Part shown: positions 28,934 to 40,246 of the stretch, one piece after another
Position numbering within the stretch: the first letter of the stretch is position 1
Layout: each line of letters begins with the position of its first letter
Assembly: GCF_012939955.1 (NCBI RefSeq)
Contig: NZ_SPMY01000010.1
Span: 1-64,000, forward strand
Reading direction: 5' to 3'
Origin: Candidatus Accumulibacter phosphatis
Lineage (GTDB): Bacteria; Pseudomonadota; Gammaproteobacteria; Burkholderiales; Rhodocyclaceae
DNA length: 64,000 nucleotides
The notes under the pieces: generated by a model
What the model was told of the DNA's origin: nothing
Seen by the model: the letters and a program-made list of their open reading frames with translations, nothing else
Database searches by the model: none
Made by a program: the position numbers and the translations under genes

Positions 28934-29899
28934 CTAGTCGCCCTGGGCGGGTGAGGCAAGCCAGGGCACTTTGCTGCCCGACGCGATGCGCGCCAGCAGG
29001 ATCGAGCGGTAGGCGTCCGGGTCACGCATAAGGACCAGGTCTCCGGTCCGCGGCAAATGGTAGTCCTGCAGGCGCGAGATCCAGAAGCGCAGCGCCGCAG
29101 CGCGCAGCAGCGTCGGCCATGCCGCTTGCTCGGCTGGCAACAGCGGTCGTTGGGCGTCATAGGCGCCGAGCAGGGCGGCGCAGCGCTCACTGTCGAGCGC
29201 CGCGTCGGCGGTCAGGCACCAGTCGTTGACGGTCACCGCCAGATCAAAAAGCAGATCGTCGACGCCGGCGAAGTAGAAGTCGAGCACGCCGCTGATGCGA
29301 TCGCCCGAGAACAGGACGTTGTCGCGAAAAAGATCGGCGTGAATCAGCCCGCGCGGCAGATCGTCCGGGCGCAGGGCCCGTTGCTGGCGCAGCTCGTCGC
29401 GCAGCAGCCGGGCGTCGTCTTCAGCGAGGCAGGATTCGATCTCGACGGCCACCCTTGCGCACCAGTCGATATCGCGCTGATGCCTTGGTGGCGCCGGGAA
29501 GGAGCGCGCGGCGAGGTGCAGCGCGGCCAGCAGGCCGCCCACTGCGGCGCACTGCGCCAGGTTTGGCGTGTCTTCAGAGCGCCCGGCAAGGCGGCTGACG
29601 ATGACCGCCGGTTTGTCGCCGAGGGTGGTCAACAATGCGCCGCGGCGGTTGGCGACCGGGGCCGGGCAGGGCAAGCCCTGCGCCGCCAGATGGGCCAGCA
29701 GCTGAATGTAGAACGGGGCCTGCTCGGCTGTCACTTCTTCGAAGAGGGTCAACACATAGTCGCCGGTGCTGGTGTTCAGGAAGAAGTTGGAGTTCTGCAC
29801 GCCTTCGGCGATCCCGGTCAGCGCTTCGAGGTTTCCCAGAGGATAGGCTTCGAGCCCGGCGGCCGCCTGCGCGGTCGTCAGCTGGGTGAATACCGACAT
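28934..29899 (-). CDS. thrB: Homoserine kinase (APH-fold type)
   Basis: A 321-residue kinase converting homoserine to O-phosphohomoserine in threonine synthesis. It belongs to the aminoglycoside-phosphotransferase-fold ThrB group, not the GHMP group: SVFTQLT at the start, EGVQNSNFFL, the catalytic loop GLIHADLFRDNVLF and metal-binding Asp in GVLDFYFAG. Length fits the family (about 315-320). No other threonine genes are adjacent. Confidence 0.94.
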   Translation of the reverse strand: MSVFTQLTTAQAAAGLEAYPLGNLEALTGIAEGVQNSNFFLNTSTGDYVLTLFEEVTAEQAPFYIQLLAHLAAQGLPCPAPVANRRGALLTTLGDKPAVIVSRLAGRSEDTPNLAQCAAVGGLLAALHLAARSFPAPPRHQRDIDWCARVAVEIESCLAEDDARLLRDELRQQRALRPDDLPRGLIHADLFRDNVLFSGDRISGVLDFYFAGVDDLLFDLAVTVNDWCLTADAALDSERCAALLGAYDAQRPLLPAEQAAWPTLLRAAALRFWISRLQDYHLPRTGDLVLMRDPDAYRSILLARIASGSKVPWLASPAQGD

Positions 29900-30002
29900 G
29901 GCTCTCCCGAGAGCTGTGAAAAGGGGTGGCGGAGGATTGGCAGGGGCGCTGGTAAAAGCGCTGCTAACAGCGGGCCGGCAGGTGAGCGTGAGTGCCAGCG
30001 CG

Positions 30003-30353
30003 TCAGAAGGTGCCGATCACCCATTGCGGGACGCTGACATCGGCCGAGCCCATTGTCGTCTGGCTAAAGTTGCCGTCGCCGTTGCGGTCGATCAGGGTGT
30101 AGGGAACACCGTGGGCGGGGGTTACCTTGATCTTGAACAGCTTGCCGTTGATCCGGTGCTCCTCGATGGTGTCGCCCTCGCGTTTCTTGATCGTCACTTC
30201 GGGTTCCAGGCTCTCGTCGAACGGCGCCATTTCCGGCGGCGGTGGCGGGACGGCGGGCAAGGGCTGCAGATCGGTTCTCTCCTGCGCGAGAGCGGGCAGG
30301 GCAGCGATTGCCAGAACAAATGGTACGAAGAGGGCCAATAGGATGCGACGCAT
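30003..30353 (-). CDS. Secreted DUF2782-type protein
   Basis: A 116-residue protein with a cleavable signal peptide (LLALFVPFVLAIAALPALAQ), a Pro-rich stretch (PAVPPPPPEM), and a small beta-rich domain (EVTIKKREGDTIEEHRING, HGVPYTLIDRNGDGNF) matching DUF2782. The start at 30353 (MRRILLAL) is chosen over 30380 because it begins the signal peptide. Function unknown; in Betaproteobacteria it commonly sits between thrB and polA, as here, divergent from polA. Confidence 0.85.
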   Translation of the reverse strand: MRRILLALFVPFVLAIAALPALAQERTDLQPLPAVPPPPPEMAPFDESLEPEVTIKKREGDTIEEHRINGKLFKIKVTPAHGVPYTLIDRNGDGNFSQTTMGSADVSVPQWVIGTF

Positions 30354-30613
30354 GGGGATGTTTCCGGGTGGTTGAGCCAACGGTGAGTATCATCGTTCAA
30401 AGTCGATGCGAGTACAAGCGAGTACAAGACTACGCAAGTAGTCGGCAGTAATGTCGCTGATCGCGGAGGCCTCGCCGAAGTCTGCGATAATGTTTGCCGA
30501 TTCGCCAACATTGCTTCGCCGGACAGGGGTTTCTCCACGGCCTCGCGATGGGGCGAACAAGTGTTTGGCTCGTGCTTCTTCCTCAGTTCTTTCTCCTCGC
30601 TGGTGGCCCGCTG

Positions 30614-33397
30614 ATGCCTACCCTGCTCCTGGTCGACGGATCGTCCTACCTTTACCGTGCCTTCCACGCCATGCCTGATCTGCGCACGACGCGCAGCGAG
30701 CCGACTGGCGCGCTGCATGGCGTGCTGAATATGCTGCGCCGACTGGAAAGCGACTACCAGGCACGCGATGTCGCTTACAAAGCCTGTGTTTTCGATGCCA
30801 AGGGCAAGACTTTTCGTGACCACTGGTACCCGCAGTACAAGGCCAACCGGCCGCCGATGCCCGCGGATATGGTCTGCCAGATCGAACCCTTGCATGCCGC
30901 CATCGCCGCGCTGGGCTGGCCGCTGTTGATCGTCGACGGGGTCGAAGCGGACGACGTGATCGGCACGCTGGCGCAGCAGGCAGCGGCGCAGGGCGTCAGC
31001 GTGGTGGTCTCTACCGGCGACAAGGATCTCGCACAACTGGTCGCTCCGCAGGTACAGCTGGTCAACACCATGAGCAACGAAGTGCTCGATGAAGCCGGCG
31101 TGCTCGCCAAGTTCGGCGTTGCCGCCGAGCGCATCGTTGACTACCTGGCGCTGGTCGGTGATACGGTCGACAACGTGCCCGGCGTCGACAAAGTCGGTGC
31201 CAAGACGGCGGTCAAGTGGCTCAGCCAGTATGGTTCGCTCGCCGGCGTCATTGCCGCCGCTGCCGAAATCGGTGGCGTCGTCGGCCAGAACCTGCGCCGT
31301 GCGCTCGACTTCCTGCCGCTGGCGCAGCGCCTGGTCACCGTTCGCTGCGACCTCGAGCTGCCCCTGGCAGTCGCCGACCTCGCGCCGCGCCCGGTCGACC
31401 GCGAACGCCTGGCCGCGCTGTTTGCACACTACGAAATGCGTTCCTGGTTGCGCGACATTCAGGAGACTCCGGAGGGCGGCGCGGCGAAGGCCGCGCAGTC
31501 GAGCACGCCAGCGGGCAGCACGCCGCTGCCGCCGCTTGCCCAGCCCGAGCAGGCGAGCCTCCTGTCCGACGACGCGCATCGAGCGAACTACGAGACGATC
31601 CTCGACCAGGCGGCATTCGAGCGCTGGCTGGCGAAGATCGACGCCAGCCCACTGACCGCCCTGGATACCGAAACCACCAGCCTCGACCCCTTTGCAGCGC
31701 GCATCGTCGGCCTCTCTCTGGCGGTCGCCGAAGGCGAAGCGGCCTACCTGCCACTGGCCCATTGCTATCCCGGCGGGCCGGACCAGTTACCGTGCGCCGC
31801 AACGCTGGCGCGTTTGAAGCCCTGGCTGGAATCCGCCAAACACGCCAAGATCGGTCAGAACCTCAAGTACGACCAGCATGTTCTGGCCAACCACGGCATT
31901 GCCCTGGCCGGCGTCGCGCACGATACCCTGCTGCAATCCTACGTCCTCGAATCGGGCAAGGACGGCGCTCGCGGCCACGACCTCGGTCGCCTGGCGACGC
32001 GCCATCTCGGGCTGGCGACGATCCCCTACGAAGCGCTGTGCGGCAAGGGCGCCAAGCAGATCAGCTTTGCCCAGGTGGCCATCGAGCAGGCCGCCGAATA
32101 TGCTGCCGAGGACGCCGATCTGTGCCTGCGGCTGCACGCCAGGCTTTATCCGCAGATCACCGCCGATGCGGGTCTACTGCGGGTCTACGAGACGATCGAG
32201 ATGCCGGTGCGCGAGATCCTGTTGCGCATGGAGCGGACCGGCGTGCTGATCGATGCGCAGTTGCTCAGCGAACAGAGTTCCGAGATCGGCAAGCGCCTGC
32301 TCGAGCTCGAAGCGCAGGCACACGCGGCGGCCGGGCAGCCGTTCAATGTCAACTCGCCGAAGCAGCTGGCGGAAATCCTCTTCGGCACGCTGGGTCTGCC
32401 GGTGAAGAAGAAAACGCCCTCCGGGTCGCCGTCGACCGACGAAGAAGTGCTCTCGGAGTTGGCACTGGACTACCCGCTGCCCAAGATCCTGCTCGAATCG
32501 CGACAACTGGCCAAGCTCAAGAGCACCTATAGCGACAAGCTGCCGAAAATGGTCAATGCCCAGAGCGGACGGGTACATACCAGCTACGCGCAGGCGGTAG
32601 CAGTCACCGGCCGCTTGGCGTCGAGCGATCCCAACCTGCAGAACATCCCGGTGCGCACGCCCGAAGGAAGGCGCATCCGCGCGGCCTTCATTGCTCCCGC
32701 CGGCTGCAGCATTGTATCGGCGGACTATTCGCAGATCGAACTGCGGATCATGGCCCACCTCTCGGAGGACCCGCGTCTGCTGGAAGCTTTCGCGCAGGGC
32801 GAGGATGTGCATCGGGCAACCGCTGCCGAGATCTTCGGCGTCAGTGCGGGCGACGTCGGCCCGGATCAGCGGCGCGTCGCCAAGGTCATCAACTTTGGCC
32901 TGATCTACGGCATGAGTGCTTTCGGGCTGGCCCGGCAACTGGACCTCGAACGTAGCGCCGCGCAAGCCTATATCGAGCGCTATTTTGCACGCTATCCGGG
33001 TGTCGCCGGCTACATGGCCAGGACGCGCGAGATGGCCAGGACGCAGGGCTACGTCGACACCGTTTTCGGGCGTCGCCTATGGCTTCCCGAAATTCGCTCC
33101 AGCCAGGCTGCGCGTCGCCAGGGTGCCGAACGCGCGGCGATCAACGCGCCGATGCAGGGCTCGGCGGCGGACCTGATCAAGTCGGCGATGATTGTCGTCC
33201 AGGGCTGGCTCGACGCCGAGGGCCTGCAGACGCGCCTGCTGATGCAGGTGCATGACGAACTGGTGCTCGAAGTTCCCGACGGCGAGCTGGCGCGTGTGCG
33301 CGCCGCGTTGCCGGGACTGATGACCGACTGGGCGACCCTGCGCGTGCCGCTAGTGGTCGATGTCGGTGTTGGCGCCAATTGGGACCAGGCGCACTGA
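30614..33397 (+). CDS. polA: DNA polymerase I
   Basis: A 927-residue full-length Pol I. The N-terminal 5'-3' exonuclease starts at LLLVDGSSYLYRAFHA and includes VEADDVIGTLA. The 3'-5' exonuclease keeps its acidic residues (LDTETTSLDPF, QNLKYDQHV, YAAEDADLCLRLH), so proofreading is expected to be active. The polymerase has motifs A (SADYSQIELRIMAHL), B (RRVAKVINFGLIYGMS) and C (MQVHDELVLEV). ATG at 30614 is the family start; frames extending upstream have no homology. It repairs DNA and removes Okazaki primers. Confidence 0.97.
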   Translation: MPTLLLVDGSSYLYRAFHAMPDLRTTRSEPTGALHGVLNMLRRLESDYQARDVAYKACVFDAKGKTFRDHWYPQYKANRPPMPADMVCQIEPLHAAIAALGWPLLIVDGVEADDVIGTLAQQAAAQGVSVVVSTGDKDLAQLVAPQVQLVNTMSNEVLDEAGVLAKFGVAAERIVDYLALVGDTVDNVPGVDKVGAKTAVKWLSQYGSLAGVIAAAAEIGGVVGQNLRRALDFLPLAQRLVTVRCDLELPLAVADLAPRPVDRERLAALFAHYEMRSWLRDIQETPEGGAAKAAQSSTPAGSTPLPPLAQPEQASLLSDDAHRANYETILDQAAFERWLAKIDASPLTALDTETTSLDPFAARIVGLSLAVAEGEAAYLPLAHCYPGGPDQLPCAATLARLKPWLESAKHAKIGQNLKYDQHVLANHGIALAGVAHDTLLQSYVLESGKDGARGHDLGRLATRHLGLATIPYEALCGKGAKQISFAQVAIEQAAEYAAEDADLCLRLHARLYPQITADAGLLRVYETIEMPVREILLRMERTGVLIDAQLLSEQSSEIGKRLLELEAQAHAAAGQPFNVNSPKQLAEILFGTLGLPVKKKTPSGSPSTDEEVLSELALDYPLPKILLESRQLAKLKSTYSDKLPKMVNAQSGRVHTSYAQAVAVTGRLASSDPNLQNIPVRTPEGRRIRAAFIAPAGCSIVSADYSQIELRIMAHLSEDPRLLEAFAQGEDVHRATAAEIFGVSAGDVGPDQRRVAKVINFGLIYGMSAFGLARQLDLERSAAQAYIERYFARYPGVAGYMARTREMARTQGYVDTVFGRRLWLPEIRSSQAARRQGAERAAINAPMQGSAADLIKSAMIVVQGWLDAEGLQTRLLMQVHDELVLEVPDGELARVRAALPGLMTDWATLRVPLVVDVGVGANWDQAH

Positions 33398-33478
33398 GGC
33401 CAGGGCAGGCGGTAGCGCGACGCGCGATCAGAACGCAGCACGCGACGTATTTCATCCAACAGCGAAAGGCACAACAGC

Positions 33479-34876
33479 ATGCCCCTCCACGAGAAAGAAA
33501 GCATTCGCGAGAAACTCGAGGACGAGGTGTACGCCTCGGCCGATTTGTCGGTCAGCATGCCCAAGTACAGGTTCCCGGCGTCGGAACACGATCCGCGCCA
33601 TGCCTACTCGGTGGTCCACGACGAGTTGATGCTCGACGGCAACGCGCGGCAGAACCTGGCGACCTTCTGTCAGACCTGGGCCGAGCCCGAAGTCCATCAG
33701 CTGATGGATGAGTGCATGGACAAGAACATGGTCGACAAGGATGAGTACCCGCAGACCGCCGAAATCGAGGCCCGTTGTGTGCACATGCTCGCCGATCTCT
33801 GGAACTCGCCGACGGCGGCGAATACCGTCGGCTGCTCGACGACCGGTTCGAGCGAAGCGGCGATGCTTGGCGGCATGGCCATGAAGCGGCGCTGGGAGGG
33901 CCAACGAAAAGCGGCCGGCAAGCCGATCGACAAGCCGAATCTGATTACCGGCCCGGTGCAGATCTGCTGGCACAAGTTCGCCCGCTATTGGGACATCGAG
34001 CTGCGCGAGATTCCTCTCGAAGGCGAACGTCTGCTGATGACTGCCGAGGAAGTGCTCAAGCGCTGTGACGAGAACACCATCGGTGTCGTAGCGACCTTGG
34101 GGGTGACTTTCACCTGCCAGTACGAGCCGGTCAAGGCGGTCGCCGACGCGCTCGATCAGTTGCATGAAGAGCAGGGACTGGACATCCCGATGCATGTCGA
34201 CGGCGCCAGCGGTGGTTTTCTGGCGCCCTTCTGTGCCCCGGATCTGGTCTGGGATTTCCGTATTCCGCGCGTCAAGTCGATCAACACCTCGGGCCACAAG
34301 TTCGGTCTGTCGCTGCTCGGTGTCGGCTGGGTCATCTGGCGGGAAGCTGCCGACCTGCCCGATGAAATGGTCTTCTGGGTGAATTACCTGGGTGGCAACA
34401 TGCGCGACATCGCCCTGAACTTCTCGCGGCCGGGCGGGCAGGTGGTTTGCCAGTACTACAATTTCCTGCGTTTGGGCAGGGAGGGCTATGGCAAGATTCA
34501 CGGCGCCTGCTACGACACCGCCGCTTACCTCGCCGCCAGAATCGCCGAACTCGGACCTTTCGAGATCATCTACGGCGGCGATCGCGACGCCGGCATCCCG
34601 GCCTTGTGCTGGAAGATGAAGGAGGGCGCCGATCCGGGCTTCAGCCTTTACGATCTGGCCGACCGCCTGCGCAGTCGTGGCTGGCAAGTGCCCGCCTATG
34701 CCTTGCCGGCCAATCGTCAGGATCTCGCAATCCAGCGCATCCTCGTGCGGCACGGAGTCAGCCGCGACCTGGCGACGTTGCTGGTGGAAGACATCCGGCG
34801 CGCACTCGAGTACTTTGCCAAACACCGGCTGCCGGCGCCGCTGAGCGCCGCCGAAGCTTCCGGCTTCCATCACTGA
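33479..34876 (+). CDS. gadB: Glutamate decarboxylase (PLP-dependent)
   Basis: A 465-residue enzyme turning glutamate into GABA and CO2, consuming a proton. It resembles GadA/GadB closely: [22 protein letters not shown] (PLP phosphate site), [13 protein letters not shown], and the Schiff-base lysine in [10 protein letters not shown]. Length matches (466 in E. coli). The C-terminal tail ends in SGFHH; GadB also ends in a His-containing plug that controls pH response. No glutamate/GABA antiporter gadC is adjacent, so a role in acid resistance is not shown by context. Confidence 0.95.
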   Translation: MPLHEKESIREKLEDEVYASADLSVSMPKYRFPASEHDPRHAYSVVHDELMLDGNARQNLATFCQTWAEPEVHQLMDECMDKNMVDKDEYPQTAEIEARCVHMLADLWNSPTAANTVGCSTTGSSEAAMLGGMAMKRRWEGQRKAAGKPIDKPNLITGPVQICWHKFARYWDIELREIPLEGERLLMTAEEVLKRCDENTIGVVATLGVTFTCQYEPVKAVADALDQLHEEQGLDIPMHVDGASGGFLAPFCAPDLVWDFRIPRVKSINTSGHKFGLSLLGVGWVIWREAADLPDEMVFWVNYLGGNMRDIALNFSRPGGQVVCQYYNFLRLGREGYGKIHGACYDTAAYLAARIAELGPFEIIYGGDRDAGIPALCWKMKEGADPGFSLYDLADRLRSRGWQVPAYALPANRQDLAIQRILVRHGVSRDLATLLVEDIRRALEYFAKHRLPAPLSAAEASGFHH

Positions 34877-34959
34877 GAAAGGCGGCGTTTGCCGGAGTGC
34901 ACTCTGCACACCGAGTCCGGCGGCAGCGCGATTGTCCTGTCAATGAAAGGTGAATCACC

Positions 34960-35646
34960 ATGTCCATGCAGCTCTTTATCGGCAACAAAAACTACTCGTC
35001 CTGGTCGATGCGCCCGTGGGTGCTGCTACGTCAGGCAGAAATTCCTTTCGCCGAGGTGATGCTGCGCTTCGATGCCTTCACGCCCGACTCGAAGTTCAAG
35101 ACCGAACTCGCCCGGCACAGCCCGGCCGGCCGCGTGCCGGTGTTGGTGGATGACGGTTTTGCGGTCTGGGACACGCTGGCGATTGCCGAGTACCTGGCCG
35201 AGAAATATCCTGATCGGCAGCTGTGGCCCGTCGAGCGGCAAGCGCGCGCCCGCGCGCGCAGCGTCTGTGCCGAGATGCACGCCGGTTTCGGTGCCTTGCG
35301 CAGTCACTTGCCGATGAACATCGAAGCGGCGTTGCCGGAGATCGGGCAACGCGTCTTGCGCGAACAGGCGGCAGTACGTGCAGACGTCGATCGGCTGGTG
35401 CAGATGTGGAGCGAGTTGCTGGTCGCGCACGGCGGGCCGCTGCTGTTCGGCAAGTTTTCCATTGCTGACGCTTTCTTCGCGCCAGTGGTCAAGCGCCTGG
35501 TGAGCTACGCGGTGCCGGTGCCGGCGGCCATTGCTGCCTATATCGAGCGCGTGCAGGCGCTGCCGGGAGTCCTTGCCTGGAGCGAGGGCGCGCTGGCCGA
35601 GCACGACTTCCTGGACTTCGAGGAGCCGTATCGAACGTGCGCCTGA
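34960..35646 (+). CDS. Glutathione S-transferase family protein
   Basis: A 228-residue GST. The N-terminal thioredoxin-like domain starts LFIGNKNYSSWSMRPW and contains the glutathione loop GRVPVLVDDGFAVWDTLAIAEYL. The C-terminal helical domain has FSIADAFFAPVV with the capping Asp. The start YSSWSLRPW-type motif is typical of a bacterial GST subgroup of unknown substrate. AAAGGTG precedes ATG. It lies 83 bases after the glutamate decarboxylase gene and may be on the same transcript. Confidence 0.9.
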   Translation: MSMQLFIGNKNYSSWSMRPWVLLRQAEIPFAEVMLRFDAFTPDSKFKTELARHSPAGRVPVLVDDGFAVWDTLAIAEYLAEKYPDRQLWPVERQARARARSVCAEMHAGFGALRSHLPMNIEAALPEIGQRVLREQAAVRADVDRLVQMWSELLVAHGGPLLFGKFSIADAFFAPVVKRLVSYAVPVPAAIAAYIERVQALPGVLAWSEGALAEHDFLDFEEPYRTCA

Positions 35647-35778
35647 AACGGTGTGCCGCGATTGATGGTGGAGTATCTGGCTTGACCTGGCTCAACTCGC
35701 CAGCTTGCGCGATGCTTGCGGCGCCGAATCGCTTTGGAGTAGGGTGCTATCTGCCCTGCCGCCGACCGGAGAATGGCG

Positions 35779-36384
35779 ATGCCTACGTGCAGGAAACCTG
35801 TGGCAGACAATGAAGTGAGCTGGCTGTCGAGCTGCTGTCGGTCACTTTCTGTTCGCCAGGGGCTGGCCGGAATGCTGCTGCTTGGCGTGCTGGCTGCTTG
35901 CACCAGTTCGCCCGACCGCGCCACCGTTTACCAGCGGGAAGGCTTCGCGGCCGACGAGACGTTTTCACGTCTCTTCGACGCCGGCGTCGAGGAGACCTGC
36001 GAAGCGGCACGCCGCGCCTTGCTCAGCCAGGGTTACCGAATGACTGCCCAGGTGCACGATTTCCTAAGCGCAACCAAGAGCTTCCAGCCCGAGGGTGAGG
36101 TGCATGTGCAGATCGTTTTCAATGTTGTTTGCGCTCCGGTGGGTACGGGGGGCAAGTTGGCGACCGCTTATGTCAGCGCAGTCCAGGACCGCTACGCGCT
36201 CAAGAAGAACCCGAGTTCGGCGAGCGTCGGCGTCGCAGCGCTCGGCACCTTGTCGATACCGCTCTCGGCGACCGAGGATTCGCTGGTCAAGGTGGCCAGC
36301 GAAACGATCCCGGCCGGGCCCTTCTACGATCGTTTCTTCGTACTTATGCAGCACAATCTGCCGGCGCCGGAGGACATGCGCTAG
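35779..36384 (+). CDS. DUF2242-like lipoprotein
   Basis: A protein of about 201 residues with a lipobox (LLLGVLAAC) near residue 40 after an unusually long N-region. This points to a lipoprotein with acylated Cys followed by TSSPD. The mature part (VEETCEAARRALLSQGYRM, FLSATKSFQPEGEVHVQIVFNVVC) matches DUF2242 as I remember it; function unknown. ATG at 35779 is chosen because GGAG lies 7 bases upstream. A start nearer the lipobox cannot be excluded. A terminator follows. Confidence 0.75.
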   Translation: MPTCRKPVADNEVSWLSSCCRSLSVRQGLAGMLLLGVLAACTSSPDRATVYQREGFAADETFSRLFDAGVEETCEAARRALLSQGYRMTAQVHDFLSATKSFQPEGEVHVQIVFNVVCAPVGTGGKLATAYVSAVQDRYALKKNPSSASVGVAALGTLSIPLSATEDSLVKVASETIPAGPFYDRFFVLMQHNLPAPEDMR

Positions 36385-36440
36385 GGTCGGTTCGCGGCTG
36401 CCGGGCAGGGTGCTTGCAGCAACAAACCGATAGGATGACT

Positions 36441-36481
36441 CCCCCCAGTCCTCATGGCGTGAAGGCGCCATGGGGGGTTTT
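36441..36481 (+). terminator. Rho-independent terminator after the DUF2242 gene
   Basis: CCCCCC (36441-36446) and CATGGCG pair with CGCCATG and GGGGG (36466-36477) around a small loop, with a short 5'-side bulge, followed by TTTT. It lies 57 bases after the stop codon. Confidence 0.75.
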
Positions 36482-36556
36482 CGCGCAACTGTTGGCCCGG
36501 ATGGTCTGGGGACCGGCAAAGCCGCAAGGATCTTCTTCGCGATCGCTCCGTGAAAC

Positions 36557-36582
36557 AAAAAAGCCCGCCGGGAGGCGGGCTT
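36557..36582 (-). terminator. Rho-independent terminator of the mcm-meaB-pccB-pccA operon
   Basis: On the minus strand AAGCCCGCC-TCCC-GGCGGGCTT runs into TTTTTT. It lies about 30 bases past the pccA stop codon. Confidence 0.88.
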
Positions 36583-36613
36583 CGACGGTCGCCGAACTGT
36601 CGCTGCGTCAGAC

Positions 36614-38602
36614 TCATTCGAACTCGATGATCACCTGATCGACCGCCAGGCTCTCGCCCGGCTCGGTAAGGATCTTCTTGACCTTGCAGTCAAGCTCGGC
36701 GCGGAGAACGTTCTCCATCTTCATCGCTTCGATGACAGCCAGCTTTTCGCCGGCGCTGACCTGCTGGCCGACGCTGACCGAAACTTCACGCAGCAAGCCC
36801 GGCATCGGCGAGAGCAGGAACTTGGAGAGATCCGGCGGCACCTTCTTCGGCATCAGCGCCAGCATGCGGGCAGCATTGGCGGTCATTACCGTCGCCTTGA
36901 CCTGCTTGCCGAAGTGGACGACGCGATAGAGCAGGCCGATGCGTTCGAGTTGCAGGCATAGCGGTTCGCCGTTACAGGTACCGTGGAAGACCTGTTCGCC
37001 GAACCGCCAGTCGGAAACGAGATCGTAGCGATCCGCGCCGTAGGTGACCGAGTAGCCGCCGGGGATCGGCGTGACCACCACTGGGTAGTCCTTGCCTTCC
37101 ATCTGCACCACCCAGCCGCTGCCGACCTTGCGCTCGTGCCCGGGCATCTGACCACTGACCTGGACTGCCCGGTCGATGTAGCGACGACGCCCGAAGGCGG
37201 CGACGGCGGCAAGCAGGCCCGGATCCTGGTGCACCACGTCGCTGGCGACGAAGCCGCTCGGGAACTCGTCGGCCAGGAAAGAAGTGGTGAAAATCCCCGA
37301 CAGGAAACGCTTGTTCTGCATCAGCGCGGCCTGGAATGGAATGTTCGAACTGATGCCGCGGATCACGAAGGCGTTCAGTGCGTCGCGCATGCGATTGACC
37401 GCCTGCTCGCGGGTCGAGCCGTGGCAGATCAGCTTGGCGATCATCGAGTCGTAATACATCGAAATCTCGCCACCTTCGAAGACCCCGGTATCGACCCGGA
37501 CTTCCCCTTCGACGGCTTCCGGTGGCCGATACTTGACCAGGCGCCCGATCGACGGCAGGAAGCCGCGGAAGGGGTCTTCGGCGTTGATCCGGCACTCGAT
37601 GGCCCAGCCATTGGCCTTGATATCGTCCTGCACGAAAGGCAGTTTCTCGCCGGCGGCGACGCGGATCATCAACTCGACGAGATCGACGCCGGTGATCATT
37701 TCGGTGACCGGATGCTCGACCTGCAGGCGAGTATTCATTTCCAGGAAGTAGAACGACTTGTCGGAACCGACGACGAACTCGACGGTACCAGCGCTTTGAT
37801 ACTTCACCGCCTTGGCCAGTGCCACGGCCTGCTCACCCATGGCTTTGCGGATGCTGTCGTCGATAAAGGGCGACGGGGCTTCCTCGATGACTTTCTGGTG
37901 CCGTCGCTGAATCGAACACTCGCGTTCGAGCAGATAGACGGTGTTGCCAAAGGAGTCGGCAATGAGCTGTATTTCGATATGGTGCGGTCCCTCGACAAAC
38001 TTCTCGATGAACACGCGATCGTCGCCAAAGCTGTTGCGCGCCTCGTTGCGGCAGGCATCAAAGCCTTCGGCGGCCTCCGCGTCGTTGTAGGCGACGCGCA
38101 GTCCCTTGCCGCCACCACCGGCAGAGGCCTTGATCATGACCGGGTAACCGATATCCTTGGCGATGCCGACGGCGGTAGCGGAATCTTCGATGGCCGCGTT
38201 GTAGCCGGGGATGGTGTTGACCTTGGCTTCTTGAGCCAGCGTCTTCGAGGCAATTTTGTCGCCCATGGCGGCGATCGAATGGTGCTTCGGGCCGATGAAG
38301 ATGATGCCGCTTTCTTCGAGACGACGCGAGAACTCCTCGTTCTCGGAGAGGAAGCCGTAGCCAGGGTGCACCGCTTCGGCGCCGGTCTGTTTGCAGGCGG
38401 CGATGATCTTGTCCATCGCCAGGTACGATTCCTTGGACGCTGCCGGGCCGATACACACGGCTTCGTCGGCCATCAGCACGTGCATCGAGTCCTTGTCGGC
38501 TTCGGAATAGACGGCGACCGTCAGGATACCCATCTGCTTGGCGGTCTTCATGACCCGGCAGGCAATTTCGCCGCGGTTGGCGATCAGTATTTTCTTGAAC
38601 AT
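36614..38602 (-). CDS. pccA: Propionyl-CoA (acetyl-CoA) carboxylase, biotin carboxylase/biotin carrier subunit
   Basis: A 662-residue alpha subunit. The biotin carboxylase domain (1 to about 450) has the ATP-grasp loop ASAGGGGKGLR, metal/bicarbonate residues FYFLEMNTRLQVEHPVTE, and the usual start FKKILIANRGEIACR. A BT linker region follows, then a C-terminal carrier with the biotinylated Lys in EAMKMENVL. With PccB it makes methylmalonyl-CoA from propionyl-CoA (reversible in polyphosphate-accumulating relatives). Substrate choice is inferred from the mcm-meaB neighbours. Last gene of the operon, 19 bases after pccB. Confidence 0.94.
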   Translation of the reverse strand: MFKKILIANRGEIACRVMKTAKQMGILTVAVYSEADKDSMHVLMADEAVCIGPAASKESYLAMDKIIAACKQTGAEAVHPGYGFLSENEEFSRRLEESGIIFIGPKHHSIAAMGDKIASKTLAQEAKVNTIPGYNAAIEDSATAVGIAKDIGYPVMIKASAGGGGKGLRVAYNDAEAAEGFDACRNEARNSFGDDRVFIEKFVEGPHHIEIQLIADSFGNTVYLLERECSIQRRHQKVIEEAPSPFIDDSIRKAMGEQAVALAKAVKYQSAGTVEFVVGSDKSFYFLEMNTRLQVEHPVTEMITGVDLVELMIRVAAGEKLPFVQDDIKANGWAIECRINAEDPFRGFLPSIGRLVKYRPPEAVEGEVRVDTGVFEGGEISMYYDSMIAKLICHGSTREQAVNRMRDALNAFVIRGISSNIPFQAALMQNKRFLSGIFTTSFLADEFPSGFVASDVVHQDPGLLAAVAAFGRRRYIDRAVQVSGQMPGHERKVGSGWVVQMEGKDYPVVVTPIPGGYSVTYGADRYDLVSDWRFGEQVFHGTCNGEPLCLQLERIGLLYRVVHFGKQVKATVMTANAARMLALMPKKVPPDLSKFLLSPMPGLLREVSVSVGQQVSAGEKLAVIEAMKMENVLRAELDCKVKKILTEPGESLAVDQVIIEFE

Positions 38603-38621
38603 CTCTATTTCTCCCCGTGGA

Positions 38622-40154
<1,533 letters not shown>

Positions 40155-40215
40155 AAGGTTTACTCCCTAACGGTCGGGTCAATCAGAACTACTCAAACAT
40201 CAGAACTACGCTTGC

Positions 40216-40240
40216 GAGTCGGACGATCCTGATCCGACTC
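40216..40240. other. Hairpin between meaB and pccB
   Basis: Perfect 8-base arms GAGTCGGA (40216-40223) and TCCGACTC (40233-40240) with a 9-base loop and no U tract. Next to it, TCAGAACTAC occurs twice (about 40188 and 40200). It may stabilise or punctuate the operon mRNA. Confidence 0.5.
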
Positions 40241-40246
40241 AAGAAA

